Assembly (NCBI RefSeq): GCF_017916325.1
Contig: NC_090168.1
Location: 505,692 to 569,691, forward strand
DNA: 64,000 nt
Direction: 5' to 3'
Source: Leishmania martiniquensis
Lineage: Eukaryota > Euglenozoa > Kinetoplastea > Trypanosomatida > Trypanosomatidae
A program made the translations under genes and the position numbers. The notes under the pieces are model-generated. The model saw only the letters and a list, made by a program, of their open reading frames with translations. It had not been told where the DNA came from and did no database searches. The stretch's first letter is position 1. Every line of letters begins with the position of its first letter. Shown here in pieces: positions 1 through 10,488 of the stretch.

Positions 1-1
1 G

Positions 2-133
2 TACGAGGCGCTCAGCATGCTAGATACCGGCGCTGGAGGAGCGGATGGTGGTCGAAGCAGCTCGATGGCGCCGGCAGCTGTAGTGAGCAATGCAGCAGTT
101 CCTCAAGATCGGTTCCATTCCGATAGTGACTAG
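2..133 (+). CDS. C-terminal end of an upstream gene (partial)
   Basis: The second reading frame is open from the window edge to a TAG at 131-133 and reads as 43 residues of Ser/Ala/Gly-rich tail ending in DRFHSDSD. The other two + frames hit stops in less protein-like sequence. This composition is typical of the disordered C-termini of trypanosomatid proteins, and a preceding gene on this strand is expected in a polycistronic unit. Only the tail is visible, so no function can be given. It could also be a chance open frame, since it is short. Confidence 0.45.
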   Translation, partial: YEALSMLDTGAGGADGGRSSSMAPAAVVSNAAVPQDRFHSDSD

Positions 134-1661
134 CTGACAGCCTAGAGACACGGAATGCAGCGTGGAGGCCTGCCATCCCATACGCATGCGCGTGTGTGAT
201 ACAAGGGATGTCGGAGTGTAAGTCCGGGGAAGAGTGAAGTTGGGCTTCTGAGGCTCTTGGCTGTGCGCAAAAAGGGAAGGGACCATCCAGTCGCTCCCTT
301 GGCCCCATGCAGGCCTCACCTTCTTTTGCTTTCACACATCCTCTCCGTGTTTCATGTCTCGGCGTCGATGAGAAGGCGTGAAGTGACATGGCTGCGGGTG
401 TTGTGGAGGCGCAGGAGCCACCATGATCATAACAGAAACGCCGCAGGAACGGAAGGCAGCAAGAGCAAGCTTCGAAAAGGTGGCATCCTCTGCAGCGGAC
501 GGAAAAGTGATGCCCTAAAGGCACTACCTCGCATGGAGCACATGTTCTGAGTCGGACCTTCGGCTAATGGAAAGCCCACTTTGACGCCACGCAACCACAC
601 GCATGAAACAGGTGCTGCGGTGCCATCACACAAGATAACCGCCTCTTAAGCCCTTCTTGATAACTAATGGACGCACGCAGTTTCACTCTCCTCGCCCGAC
701 CTCCCTCTTTTGTGCTTTGTCTTTGGATGGCTGAGCACGACATTCACCAGCGCAAATTTCACATCACATCACGGCTAGGTTTTCCAAGCACACTGACACA
801 CATACACACACGTAAATATATATATAGAAGGAACGCGGAAGACTGAGCGGGAGGTGCTTCGTTTCGACGTGAATTCGACAGAGAACTAAAAGGGCCTTCT
901 CTCGCCTCGAAGCTGCAGACGCGATGCTTTTTTTACTCTTTCTGCGTAAAGAGAAAAAACTAAGGGGGCACACTGTCCATATTCTCTTGTCTCCAAGCGC
1001 TCACTATGCCGCTGGGCTTCGATGCCCTGCCCCCGATATCCGCTGCCGCCTACAGATTCATGGAGGGGAAGAAAGGAGGAGGAGAGGAAACGGGTACATG
1101 CCAGCACACTGCATTAAGTCTTCCTAAAGTCACTCGCCTCTCTTTCTATGATGCGCGCGCTCTGCGTTCGCCTCGTTGCCTCCCGCAGGCAATGAAGACT
1201 CGCATAGCAGCAGCAACGAAACCTGACAAAGAGTACCAGTGCGTCAAGCGGAACCTCCGAAAGCGAGCGACCACGACGGCAGGCGGCTCTTTCCCTGCCA
1301 GGGTGTGGATCTTCCCTGCAGCAACTCGCTCCCCTCCACCTCATCTGCTTATACCGTACATCTGCGCTTCAGCAAAGTAAGTGAAAACATCGACGACACA
1401 CACGCACTGAAGAACAAAAAAAAAAACGGAGACTCTCCATTGCCAACTGCTTCGCCACTAATCCTGCTGCGCCTTCAGTCCCAGCACGACACACAGCCAC
1501 GGCCCCTTCTTTTTTTTCTTCACCTCTGCTCGCACTTTCTTCGCATTCTATTCTTTGCCAGAAGGTCTCCTTTTTTTTTGCTCCGCCTCGCTTTCTCTCC
1601 CGTTTATTATTCTTTCGTTGTCTTCTTGCCTTTTCCGAATGCCTCTGTGCCTCCCTCCTTC
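134..1661. other. Intergenic region, 3' UTR type
   Basis: Spacer after the partial upstream gene. It holds a short TA repeat near 815-826, A runs near 1418 and T-rich pyrimidine tracts from about 1505 to 1640, as expected for polyadenylation and trans-splicing signals. One ATG frame (1006-1380, listed separately) is the only open frame worth noting; nothing else convincing is seen. Confidence 0.6.
1006..1380 (+). CDS. Possible small hypothetical protein, 124 residues
   Basis: ATG frame starting 9 bases after a CAAG that ends a short pyrimidine stretch (about 978-997), so it could be the first ATG of a trans-spliced mRNA. The first 28 residues (starting MPLGFDALPP) use GC-ending codons as real genes here do, but the rest is only weakly biased and rich in Arg, Pro and Thr. 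No domain, signal peptide or membrane segment is recognised. It lies in a spacer and may be a chance frame; kept only as a candidate. Confidence 0.18.
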   Translation: MPLGFDALPPISAAAYRFMEGKKGGGEETGTCQHTALSLPKVTRLSFYDARALRSPRCLPQAMKTRIAAATKPDKEYQCVKRNLRKRATTTAGGSFPARVWIFPAATRSPPPHLLIPYICASAK

Positions 1662-2001
1662 CCCTCACCACCACCACCACCCCACACACACACACGCAGG
1701 CACCTTCCTCCAGCTTGACACGCCCGCACCCCAGTTTTTGCTTCGCCTCTTTCCCTCGTGTGGGCTCACTCTGCTGCGCTCCTTCGCGACTTGAGTCGGC
1801 CCTCGCGTACTCGGCATCTGCTCTGAGCACCCCTGTCTTCGAAGGAGCACCTTAGTTGGCCGGACAGCCACGTAGAAAAGCGGCCAGCATGTACTCGGAA
1901 CAGAGCTGGAGCGATCACCATGGCGCCTCAGGCGTGCAGCGCTTTGCGCGCGGCGGCGGCGGCATCGGCAACAGCAACCCCAGTGGCCGCGGCGGTGGTG
2001 G
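1662..2001 (+). repeat. Direct repeat, copy 1 of the PUF gene 5' module
   Basis: These 340 bases are identical, base for base on reading, to 7787-8126 (constant offset 6125). The block contains the CA microsatellite, the pyrimidine tract, the predicted splice acceptor (1794-1795), the 5' leader, the start codon and the first codons of the Pumilio gene. Identity stops abruptly on both sides. This implies a very recent segmental duplication, gene conversion, or an assembly error. Confidence 0.95.
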
Positions 2002-2041
2002 GCAGAAGAAGAGCGGGGGAGTGCTGCCGATGCGCTACTAG
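1889..2041 (+). pseudogene. Truncated Pumilio gene fragment, 50 codons
   Basis: The frame starts with the same ATG and first 37 codons as the full PUF gene at 8014 ([12 protein letters not shown]...), then the duplication ends inside the Gly-rich stretch and 13 unrelated codons follow (beginning QKKSGG) up to TAG. None of the eight RNA-binding repeats is present, so it cannot bind RNA as a PUF protein. Because the duplicated block carries the complete predicted splice acceptor, the fragment may still be trans-spliced and translated into a 50-residue Gly-rich peptide. It lies in the same orientation about 6 kb upstream of the intact gene. It is best seen as a non-functional fragment unless expression is shown. 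Confidence 0.8.
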
Positions 2042-3492
2042 TAAAGGGATTATTGTAGGGTGTTTGGCTTGCTCGTCAAGCACACTGGCCGCCCTTCTTT
2101 TCTCTCGCCCTCACCCCCATTCACATTCTCGGAGTTGGGAATTGCCGACATCTGCTCACCATAGCGCTTCAAAGAGAAAAAAGCAAAGCGATCGAGGCAA
2201 CGACATGAGGTGGCGCTGCTGACGGTCAGCTCAGCCACTATAACTTTGGTCTTAGGCTCCCCAAACCCATCTACGCACTCACTAAAGGTGTGCGCACGGC
2301 CCTGTCCTCCAGCGTAGCTATGCACATCCGCAAGAGGAGAGACGCGCACGTGAAGTCTAACGGCATATGCACGCAACGTAATGGTGGCGAACACTCTGCT
2401 AGAGCGCTCCGCGGCATCGCGCTCATGTGGCATGTCTTCCTTCACCCATTCTCCAACTTTCCTTGTCCGCCATACGGTTGCACACACTTTCCATTATCCC
2501 CCCCACCTCTCGCGCACTACGCACAAACGCGCACGCCCTCCGCTTCTTTACGCCTCGCTTGTTGGGAGGTCGGTCCGACAACGATCATATCGATGCACTC
2601 AACCGACGCGGCATCTTTGACGTGCGGTTGAAACACTAACACACATGTGCGCACGCGTGAACACGGTTGTCCAATGCCCCCCTCCTTTTCGTTGGGGGAC
2701 ACTCGTTGTGGCTCTGGCGCGCGTCGACGATCATCTACGTGCGTTTGCCCGTCATGCAGCACCTCATCGCACGCACCGGCATACGCGGCGAAAGGGATAA
2801 AGATCACATCTCAAAAGACACTTTCGCTCTCTCTCCTCTCCTCTCCTCCCCTCTCTCCGTTCGGCTTCTCTCGGACGGACTCGTAGGTGCGCCTGCGTCG
2901 TCGCGTGTGTCGATCGTGTATCTATTCTTTTTCTTTGTATCCCCCGTTCTTGTCACCTATTTTTTATTCCCTTTCCTGTGCCCTCCCCCTCTCCCCCGCT
3001 GTACGTGAGGCTTCTGTCGCTCGAGACGGTTTTGTCTTGTGTGCAGCGCGCTACGACTCGAGGCGCGTAGGAGGCACAAGCGCAGACCGGCAAGGACGCA
3101 CAGTATCTCACAAAGCGGCACGTCTAGCCGAGCAGAAGGGCAGCTAGAACGCAGAGGAGCCGGATCGCCTCCCCCCCCCACACACACACACATACACAAG
3201 AAAAAGTTTGTGTACAAGCGGGTCTAAGTGTGTGCCACTTCTCGTGTATTCGGTGGAACTCTCTATCTTTCGCTGCTGCCCAAGCACAACCGGAATCTGT
3301 TGCTCTTCAGAGTGCGGTTGTTGTTCCTTCACTGTTTCTCTTCCCTTTTGTTCTTGTCTTCCGCGTATCCGTCGTACAGCTCCCCTGTCTTCACTACTCG
3401 TCAGCACACTCCTCAACTTCTTTCGCGTTTCCTCGTCATTGTTGAGCTGGCAACGCGGTGCAGCCTCGTCTTTTTTTCGTGCGTGTGTGTGT
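2042..3492. other. Intergenic region between the PUF fragment and the membrane-protein gene
   Basis: The first 600 bases are of balanced composition without a credible gene. From about 2830 on there are CT-rich tracts (2821-2868, 2930-3000), a C9 run followed by a CA microsatellite (3173-3196), and TG repeats. Overlapping open frames exist in all + frames but none shows consistent codon bias. The downstream end is the leader of the gene at 3775. Confidence 0.6.
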
Positions 3493-3522
3493 GTCTGTCT
3501 GTCTCTCGCCCCCTTGTCGTAG
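3493..3522 (+). promoter_or_regulatory. Predicted trans-splice acceptor for the TIG-like membrane protein
   Basis: A pyrimidine tract of TCTG and C/T runs ends in GTAG, with the AG at 3521-3522. No ATG occurs between this AG and 3775, so the site supports 3775 as the start codon and predicts a 5' leader of about 250 bases. Confidence 0.5.
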
Positions 3523-3774
3523 ACTCCACCTTCGCGTCCCCAATCCTGCGTTTCTTGTTCACGACCAGCAGCAGCAGCCACACCTCTCTGCATTTCTCGG
3601 GGGCTCCTCTGGTGCTGCGTGATCATCGAGCAAGAGGTAGTCCTCCTCCGACAGCGCCCAAGGAGACGAGCGCAGCCGATAGCACAGCAATCTGCTTGGC
3701 TGACTCTCTCTTCAGAAGGCAAGCAGCCATCGCTCAGCAGAGTCCTCTCAGCAACAGCGTCGACATCAGCTACA

Positions 3775-5091
3775 ATGTTGCGCACTGAATCTCACCACCG
3801 CCTCCCGCGAGGAGAGCTACGCTCTACCTTGCCATCGCTTTCCCGATGCCGGGCTGCCATGTCTGCTCTTGGCTGGGCTCTCCTGCTTGTGTGCGTCGTC
3901 GCCAATCCAGCTGTTCATGCGGAGACGACCGTGAACAGCGTAACATGCACCGTCAGCATCGAGGGCTGGTGTGTCGGCGGCTCTAAAGTGGAAATTAAAG
4001 GCGAGAATCTCGACCAGGTCGCGTCCGTCGCCATCCGTGCCACCAGCGGTGGAAAGACGATGCTCCAGTGCGCCATCGACAAAGCCGCGGGCACGAGCCT
4101 GGAGTGCACTATCGAAGCGGAGGTGGTGGTGAAAGCCGGACCATATTCCCTGGCGCTGGTGCTCTCCAGCGCGGACGATACTAGTAGTACGGAAGTGAGT
4201 GCCGGTACCTTGCTTCTCGGCGCCCTCTGGGGTTTAGAAGAGGTGTTGCACTGGACCGCCGGGACGAATTCGCATGTGGAGTCTCAGTCGAGCGACTGGC
4301 CCTCCACCGGCGATGCCTGGACCCTAAAGGGCATCTTCGACGTGAAGAAAAGCTACAGCATGCGCTTCTACTACACCGATGCAGAGGACGCACCCGCAAT
4401 CCCCTCTCCTGAGGTCACCTGCGTTTCCATGAAAATAACTGTGAATACGCTCACTTGCAACATTGTTACCTTCAACAACGCCATGGGCATGTACCGCGTG
4501 CTCGTGCAGGAATCCGACACCAAGGCAATCCTGGTCGGCACCGTGTCGCTTTCCTCCATCGCCGTGAACCCGTCGCTGCCCGCGGTCACCCGCGCCAGTG
4601 GGAACTGCGCCGAGAACAGCGAGAAGTGCGTCACCGGCGCGTCGCTCACCCTCCACGGCATCAACTTCAACTCCCGCAAGGTCAATTACCAGAAGTTCTT
4701 CGTCAGCTTCACGGAGACTCAGCAGAGCGCCATCCTCCTAACGCCGACCGAAGTCAGCAAGGAAAACATCACCGTCACCCTCACCGTCGCCGAGGGCACG
4801 CCGGCCGGGAGCTATCCGGTGTATGTGCAGGTGCAGGTGTGCATGATGGAAATGCTGTCACCGCTGCAGTATGTGGGCAACCTGGTGCTGAAATCGGGCA
4901 GCGCCAAGGGCTTCAACTTGGATCCGCCCGCAGGGGGCTGTCACGAGTGTCAGGGCGCTGATGGCATGTCTGCGGGGCACCTTGCTGCTACTATTCTTGC
5001 CGCTATCTTCGGTGTGCTGTTCCTCGCGGTGCTCGTGACGTTGGTGATTGTGTGCGTTCGCGGAACTGGAAGCCGCGGTCGTCTGGGTTAA
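3775..5091 (+). CDS. Type I membrane protein with TIG/IPT-like segments, 438 residues
   Basis: Not recognised as a named family. The N-terminus has a basic stretch followed by a hydrophobic signal-like core (about residues 29-50, ending near VHAETT); an internal ATG at 3859 would give a cleaner signal peptide. The lumenal or extracellular part (about 50-400) is rich in Val, Thr and Ser with scattered Cys, and has stretches of the form GGSKVEIKGENL and GASLTLHGINF that resemble IPT/TIG immunoglobulin-like folds. A single membrane segment lies at about 402-428 (starting LAATILAAIF), followed by a short basic tail RGTGSRGRLG. This predicts a surface or secretory-pathway protein. The open frame extends upstream to a GTG at 3619, but 3775 is the first ATG. 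The same frame continues without obvious loss of coding character after the TAA (see 5092-5190). Function unknown. Confidence 0.85.
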   Translation: MLRTESHHRLPRGELRSTLPSLSRCRAAMSALGWALLLVCVVANPAVHAETTVNSVTCTVSIEGWCVGGSKVEIKGENLDQVASVAIRATSGGKTMLQCAIDKAAGTSLECTIEAEVVVKAGPYSLALVLSSADDTSSTEVSAGTLLLGALWGLEEVLHWTAGTNSHVESQSSDWPSTGDAWTLKGIFDVKKSYSMRFYYTDAEDAPAIPSPEVTCVSMKITVNTLTCNIVTFNNAMGMYRVLVQESDTKAILVGTVSLSSIAVNPSLPAVTRASGNCAENSEKCVTGASLTLHGINFNSRKVNYQKFFVSFTETQQSAILLTPTEVSKENITVTLTVAEGTPAGSYPVYVQVQVCMMEMLSPLQYVGNLVLKSGSAKGFNLDPPAGGCHECQGADGMSAGHLAATILAAIFGVLFLAVLVTLVIVCVRGTGSRGRLG

Positions 5092-5190
5092 GTGAGTGAC
5101 TTTTCAGAGAATGCTGAGATGGAGCTACCAGCGGCGGCGGCGCCGGTTAACGCTGGCGCCAGTGAAGCTTTTGCCCTGTCCCAGCACTAA
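5092..5190 (+). other. In-frame coding-like extension after the stop of the membrane protein
   Basis: Directly after the TAA at 5089-5091 the same frame runs 32 more codons to TAA at 5188-5190. The translation (VSDFSENAEMEL..., Ala-rich, ending SQH) looks like an acidic cytoplasmic tail and would follow the membrane anchor naturally. It may be the remains of a longer C-terminus cut by a recent stop, a readthrough extension, a base-call error, or chance. Confidence 0.4.
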
Positions 5191-7786
5191 GCGGATGCTC
5201 GCTGCTTGAGCGAGGCGATCTAAAGGGGAGGTGAGCAAGGTGAAGCCCGAAGGGCAGATGTAGATGCCCCCAGCTGTCCCCATCTACTCGTTTCTAGAGA
5301 AGAAGCGCCCCGGACACTTTGCTCCAGCTCGGACCATCGGCGGCGTCTACACCGAAGCAGACGGGAACGGGGGCTGGTACCGACCTCTCTCCGCCACCCG
5401 CTCAAGATTCACTAGCTCCTTCTTTGCCGTGTCTGGTGCGAGCAGGAGTGCGTAACGTCGGGCATATATGAGTCTGCCTGCGCGTCGATCGGCCTGCCTT
5501 TTGAGATGCCCTCGTATCGCAACGGGAAGAGACTGGGGCCGTACCGCGCAGTGCGTCAAGGGATGGGGGAGCGAGGGCCGGGCACAACATGGTGTGAGCA
5601 GGGGCGGTATGGGTACAAATAGATAAGGCGGAAGAGCTTTGTCTCGTCACCTCCACCCCGCCCCACTATACGCGTTGCGTACATACCGTAAAGGCCCGGT
5701 GAAACGGTAAAGCGGTGTCGCCCTCCAAAGCACACAATCGTCCTCCTCTCCTCCCTCCTCCGGCCTCTCGGCACAGACGAAAAAGGTGCATGTGCACAGA
5801 ACGCAGCAGAAGCGCGCCAGACCCCGCTTTTCCTTTCCGTGTCTCTGCGCCGCTTGGGGTTATTCTTTGTGACCTCCCTCTGCCTCCATCTCTTTTAAGG
5901 AGTGCGCCAGGGGCAGACGCGACGCCACATATGTGTGCGCATCGAGTATTATTATCTTCCCCCGGCGACTGCGATAAAACTGCAAAGGCGCCTTTCTTTC
6001 TCTCTTCCGCTGCCCCCTTCCCCCTCCGTGTCAAGGTGTATTTGTGCCTCGCCATTTGTGTTCTGCTGGCGGTTAGGCCTCATTATGCTCTTGCCTTTCT
6101 ATCGCGTTTCCGTCGGCGTGTCGGTGAACGTTCTTCACGGCTCCCATTTGCTGGGAAGCAAGCGCGCTTGCAGGTACCTTCGCCTGGCGAGCTCTTGGCG
6201 GGCGGCACTGTCTACGAATGGGCTGCAGAAGCAGGACCCCCACCACGACCTGCCGAACCACTCGAGACGGTTCGGGAGTGTGTCCGAGGCTCGTCTTGCG
6301 AGCAGCCGAAGTGCCTGCCTGTGTTTTTTCTCACCACAAGATGCTGGGGTTCTGCTCCACCCGAGTCTCGGCGATGTGCCTTTTGTCACTGCTGGCGAGG
6401 ACGAGGTGTGGCCCTGGCCAGCAGCGTGCGCAAAGGATGACTGCGACACGCGAGCGACGTGAAGAGGCGGCGGGGCTGAGTGTCTAAAATGCGTACAAGT
6501 ACGGAAAAGAAGCCTATGCGACCCGTCGAAGCGCCGTCAACGTACATGATGTCTGCGCCGCCTCTTCGCGCGCTCTCTCTACCCGACTGCGCGACAGGCA
6601 TGGCATGCGAAAGAAAAGAGTAGAAGATCGAGCGGTTTTGCGTGTTTCAGGGCTGCGTGCGTACGCCATTCCGTGTTATTGGCATTGGTTTCTCTTTCTC
6701 GTCTCCCCTCTCCCGCTTGCCTCTTGCCCTTTGTGCCTCTGCCTCTGAGTAGAGTAGTGGTGTAAAGGACTAGTACACCGATGGCAGGTTGGCGGTGTGT
6801 ATAGGCGTCTGTAAGTGCCTGTGTGTGCCTGTTGGGGTTGTTCAAGGCGCTCCTCCCTGCGCCTGTGCTCTCTTCTCAACGCATACACACACGTATGTAC
6901 GCAGACTCACACTAGGTAGGGCGAGACAGATTTTTTTCCCAGTTCGGAATGGCCGCCCTCCACTCTCTTGTCTCCATAATCATTGCCTTCTGTTCGCTTC
7001 TAACACACTAAAGACCCTCTTAGCTGTCGCCCATATATGCCATTTCTTTGTTGTCTTGCGGATAGCAGCGCAGCCGCTGGCTCTTCATCGTCACAAGGGG
7101 TGCAGGTGCCAAGCTAGTGTATGCGGCGGCTCGAGACCTGGTTTTAACCGCAACGCACACACATGCACACCTCTACAACGTGACGCTGCCTTCGTAGATC
7201 GTCGCCCCCTCCCCCGCTCCTGCCGACTCTTCACCTTCCTCACCCTCGCCCCCTTCACACTACGCATACGCGCCACTTGCTCCACATCGTGCACACCCAC
7301 CAGCTACCCAAGCCCATCAAGACCAGCACACACACACACACACACGTTCGAAAAGGAAAAGGAAACGGAATAATCGAGAGGACTAATATACACACGAACG
7401 GTTCGCCACAAAGGTCCCTTTCCCATTTGTTTCTCACTTGCTTTAACGGCAACAAAAGGAGAGCAAGGGCCCAAAGAGTCTGCGCTTCTCCTCTCTCCCT
7501 TTTCAGTGCTCGTTTTTTTTTCTTTCTGTTCGCCGATGGTGGCTGTTTGCCCCCGCTGCCCTCCCTCCTTGCACGTTTGTTTGCCCCCCTCTCTTTTGCC
7601 ATCTCGACGCTCTCCACATTTCCTGTGAGCGTTTCCTGTGTGTGTATGTTGTCCCGGTCTTCGAGGAGCACAAAAAAAGAACCATAAAAGCGGTGAGTGA
7701 GCGCGCGTTTTTTTTTTTGGTTCCGCGGGCCACTCTTGATAGCGTCACGCACAAAGATACATACGCAGATATAGCCGCGGCGCTGT
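5191..7786. other. Intergenic region upstream of the PUF gene
   Basis: About 2.6 kb with no convincing gene. A 63-codon ATG frame at 5264-5455 (starting MPPAVPIYSF) has about two thirds GC-ending codons but no upstream splice tract; it is kept as a weak candidate. Between 5700 and 6450 several overlapping frames read as Pro/Ser/Arg-rich noise. CA repeats (7326-7346), T runs (7510-7520, 7710-7720) and C/T-rich tracts approach the PUF leader. Confidence 0.55.
5264..5455 (+). CDS. Possible small hypothetical protein, 63 residues
   Basis: An ATG frame in the 3' flank of the TIG-like membrane protein. About two thirds of its codons end in G or C, and it contains a stretch without low complexity (GHFAPARTIGGVYTEADGNG). 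No pyrimidine tract precedes it, so it would have to be read from the 3' UTR of the upstream mRNA. No domain is recognised. It may be a chance frame. Confidence 0.18.
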   Translation: MPPAVPIYSFLEKKRPGHFAPARTIGGVYTEADGNGGWYRPLSATRSRFTSSFFAVSGASRSA

Positions 7787-8126
7787 CCCTCACCACCACC
7801 ACCACCCCACACACACACACGCAGGCACCTTCCTCCAGCTTGACACGCCCGCACCCCAGTTTTTGCTTCGCCTCTTTCCCTCGTGTGGGCTCACTCTGCT
7901 GCGCTCCTTCGCGACTTGAGTCGGCCCTCGCGTACTCGGCATCTGCTCTGAGCACCCCTGTCTTCGAAGGAGCACCTTAGTTGGCCGGACAGCCACGTAG
8001 AAAAGCGGCCAGCATGTACTCGGAACAGAGCTGGAGCGATCACCATGGCGCCTCAGGCGTGCAGCGCTTTGCGCGCGGCGGCGGCGGCATCGGCAACAGC
8101 AACCCCAGTGGCCGCGGCGGTGGTGG
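7787..8126 (+). repeat. Direct repeat, copy 2 (native PUF 5' module)
   Basis: Identical to 1662-2001. Here the block is continuous with the full PUF reading frame, so this is taken as the original location. It spans the CA microsatellite, the pyrimidine tract, the acceptor AG at 7919-7920, the leader and 37 complete codons. Confidence 0.95.
7850..7920 (+). promoter_or_regulatory. Predicted trans-splice acceptor of the PUF gene
   Basis: A T/C-rich tract (about 7858-7910) ends in TTGAG with AG at 7919-7920. The first ATG downstream is 8014, the chosen start. The same signal is present unchanged in the duplicated copy at 1794-1795. Confidence 0.45.
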
Positions 8127-10488
8127 CGGCTATGACATGGGAGGCGCAGCCGCCGCAGGCGGGTACGGCCCCGTCGCAGCTGCACGCCAGCGGTCTCCAC
8201 AGACGACTGCCTTTTACCCACCTGCATCCTCGCGATTCACTCCGATGGACTTTGAGCTGTTCATCAACAGCAACCGCGACCCCACCGACGAGATGCGCCG
8301 TTCACAGGAGTACTACTACTGGTACCACAGTAAGCAGCCTCGAGATCCGCGCGCGCCACCGCCGCTACCCTCTCTCGAGGTACAAGAGGCGCTCACCAAC
8401 ATGGAGACGCCTTGGGAGGATGTGAGGGCAATGCCATCTGCTTCTGTGGCTCGGGCAGGCGCTGCTGGCGGCCTGGGGCGCAAGATGGGTGGCAAAAGCC
8501 TCGCCCTGGACGCCAAGGACCTTTGTGAGACGCAGGAAGCGCAGGCCATCAACCCGTACGGCCACAGCCTCATTACCGAAAGCAATATGATGAGCCCCAG
8601 CACGCAGTTCTTCGCGGCGTACGCCCCAACACCGCTGGCAATGGCAACCCCCAGCACTCTCCGTGCCTACGCGCACGGTCACCTGCCCATGCCGCCCACT
8701 AGCAACCATGGCAACTGCGACAGCGACATGGCCGGCGGTGTCACGTACGGCCGCGGCCCCGGCACCACCGCTAAGAGCATCGCATCACAACAGTACTACA
8801 CGCAGGAGCCAATGAACACATTCGAGCTCTACAACACCGGATTGGAGGCCGGGCCCAACTACTACGATACCACGCAGCGCAGCAGCAACGGCAACGGCCT
8901 GGGTGCTGGCCATGGCAATGCGTATCAGCTGATGGAAGGGATGGCTGAGGTAAACCCAGGCATGGTGTACCGTCAGCCGGAGGCGGACGGCGGTTTCCAG
9001 AGTCGCGGTGCCGGTCGTGGCGGCAATCGTCGCTACAATGGCAACGCAGGCGGCGGCGCTGCAGCTGGGCGTGCTGGTCGCAATGGCTTTCGGGGAGGCC
9101 GCGGCGGCGGTGCTATGGGTGTCACGGACGGTGCAAATGGCCACAGCAGTCATCGCTTCGTGGGATCTGAGAAGCTGCGCATGTTTCGCCATGCAGTTGC
9201 GGAACAGAAGACGTCACAGTGGCGCCTGGAAGACATCAACGGCTATGCTGTGGAGTTCGCGAGGGATCAGGAGGGCAGCCGCTTTATCCAGAGTGCTGTC
9301 GACTCGGCCAGTGCCGAATCACTAGACATTCTTTTCCATGAGATCTTCGAGTCGCCACTGGAGCTGGTGACGGACATCTTCGGCAACTACGTTTTGCAGA
9401 AGCTCTTGGATAAGGGGACTCCTCCACAGCTCATATTCGCGGCCGAGCGAATGTGCGGTCATGTAGTGGAGCTCACCATGCAGACTTATGGGTGTCGTGT
9501 GATTCAGAAGTGCATTGAGGTGATGCCGCCAGCAGGCTTGGAAATCCTTCTTGCTGAGCTGAAAGACAACGTTGCGAAGTGCATCCAGGATCAGAATGGC
9601 AACCATGTGATCCAGAAGTGCGTCGAGGTAATTCCGCATCAATGTGGCTTTATCATTTCCGCCTTCTCAGGTCGAGTGATGGAGCTAGCTACGCACGCGT
9701 ATGGCTGCCGTGTGATTCAGTGCATCATGCAGCACTGCCCCGAGCAGGAGGACACTATTTTCCACGAGCTTCTCAAGGCCGTCGATGTGCTGGCGAAGGA
9801 TCAGTACGGCAACTACGTGATTCAGCACGTTCTGCAGCATGTAAAGGATGAGAGCAAGATCGAGTACGTCTACGAGGCGCTGAAGCCCAAGTTCTTCTAC
9901 CTGAGCAAGCAAAAGTTTGCCTCCAATGTGATGGAAAAGCTTTACGCCCGCTCAAACCCTGCGAACCGCATGGCGATTGTGGAGATGATGTGCGCTGACT
10001 TTCCCAGCAAGGCCGATCCTGTGGAGATAGTTGCCTTTAAGCGGTCCGCTACGAAGACAGCGGCAATAGTGAACGCTGAGGAGGGCACGTGGCCGCCACC
10101 AAGGAACAACGCCGATGGCACGGTGAAAGAAGTCAAGGAGAAGAATCGTGAGGCGAAGGATGCGGCAATGGGCATCATCGAGGAGGTGGTTTCGGTGGGC
10201 CTCGGTCAGCCCAGCATGCTGTGCCTCATGATGAGCGATCAGTACGCGAACTATGTGGTGCAGCGCGTCCTGGATGCGTCCGAGGTGGACCAGTTCGTGA
10301 AGCTCGTGGACAACATCGAGAAATACATACTGCCAATTCGAACCTACACCTACGGCCGCCCCATTGTGCAGCGACTTTCCCGTCGAAAGCTAGTGCTCGC
10401 CCCCGGTGACGAGGCGGGCGAAGGGGGTAGCAGCAGCATGAATGGCCACAACCACAACGAGGGTCGCTCTAACCATCACCGCCGCTAA
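8014..10488 (+). CDS. Pumilio/PUF family RNA-binding protein, 824 residues
   Basis: Sequence-specific 3' UTR-binding regulator of mRNA stability and translation, expected in the cytoplasm. Residues 1-400 are low complexity: Gly-rich N-terminus, Asn/Tyr/Ser-rich middle and an RGG-type region at about 329-370. The Pumilio homology domain fills about 405-790 with eight recognisable repeats. Their core recognition pentapeptides in order are SRFIQ, NYVLQ, CRVIQ, NHVIQ, CRVIQ, NYVIQ, SNVME and NYVVQ. By the established PUF code, repeats 8 to 1 read N-Q, S-E, N-Q, C-Q, N-Q, C-Q, N-Q, S-Q, predicting a UGUAUAUA-like site, as for classical human Pumilio. About 70 extra residues lie between repeats 7 and 8. 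The frame is open back to a TTG at 7981, but 8014 is the first ATG after the predicted splice site. A truncated copy of its 5' end lies at 1889. Confidence 0.97.
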   Translation: MYSEQSWSDHHGASGVQRFARGGGGIGNSNPSGRGGGGGYDMGGAAAAGGYGPVAAARQRSPQTTAFYPPASSRFTPMDFELFINSNRDPTDEMRRSQEYYYWYHSKQPRDPRAPPPLPSLEVQEALTNMETPWEDVRAMPSASVARAGAAGGLGRKMGGKSLALDAKDLCETQEAQAINPYGHSLITESNMMSPSTQFFAAYAPTPLAMATPSTLRAYAHGHLPMPPTSNHGNCDSDMAGGVTYGRGPGTTAKSIASQQYYTQEPMNTFELYNTGLEAGPNYYDTTQRSSNGNGLGAGHGNAYQLMEGMAEVNPGMVYRQPEADGGFQSRGAGRGGNRRYNGNAGGGAAAGRAGRNGFRGGRGGGAMGVTDGANGHSSHRFVGSEKLRMFRHAVAEQKTSQWRLEDINGYAVEFARDQEGSRFIQSAVDSASAESLDILFHEIFESPLELVTDIFGNYVLQKLLDKGTPPQLIFAAERMCGHVVELTMQTYGCRVIQKCIEVMPPAGLEILLAELKDNVAKCIQDQNGNHVIQKCVEVIPHQCGFIISAFSGRVMELATHAYGCRVIQCIMQHCPEQEDTIFHELLKAVDVLAKDQYGNYVIQHVLQHVKDESKIEYVYEALKPKFFYLSKQKFASNVMEKLYARSNPANRMAIVEMMCADFPSKADPVEIVAFKRSATKTAAIVNAEEGTWPPPRNNADGTVKEVKEKNREAKDAAMGIIEEVVSVGLGQPSMLCLMMSDQYANYVVQRVLDASEVDQFVKLVDNIEKYILPIRTYTYGRPIVQRLSRRKLVLAPGDEAGEGGSSSMNGHNHNEGRSNHHRR

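Noticed and set aside
5715..6440. 241-codon open frame on + strand
   Set aside because: Reads as Pro/Ser/Arg/Cys noise, overlaps other open frames of equal length, has no codon bias and no acceptor before an in-frame ATG.
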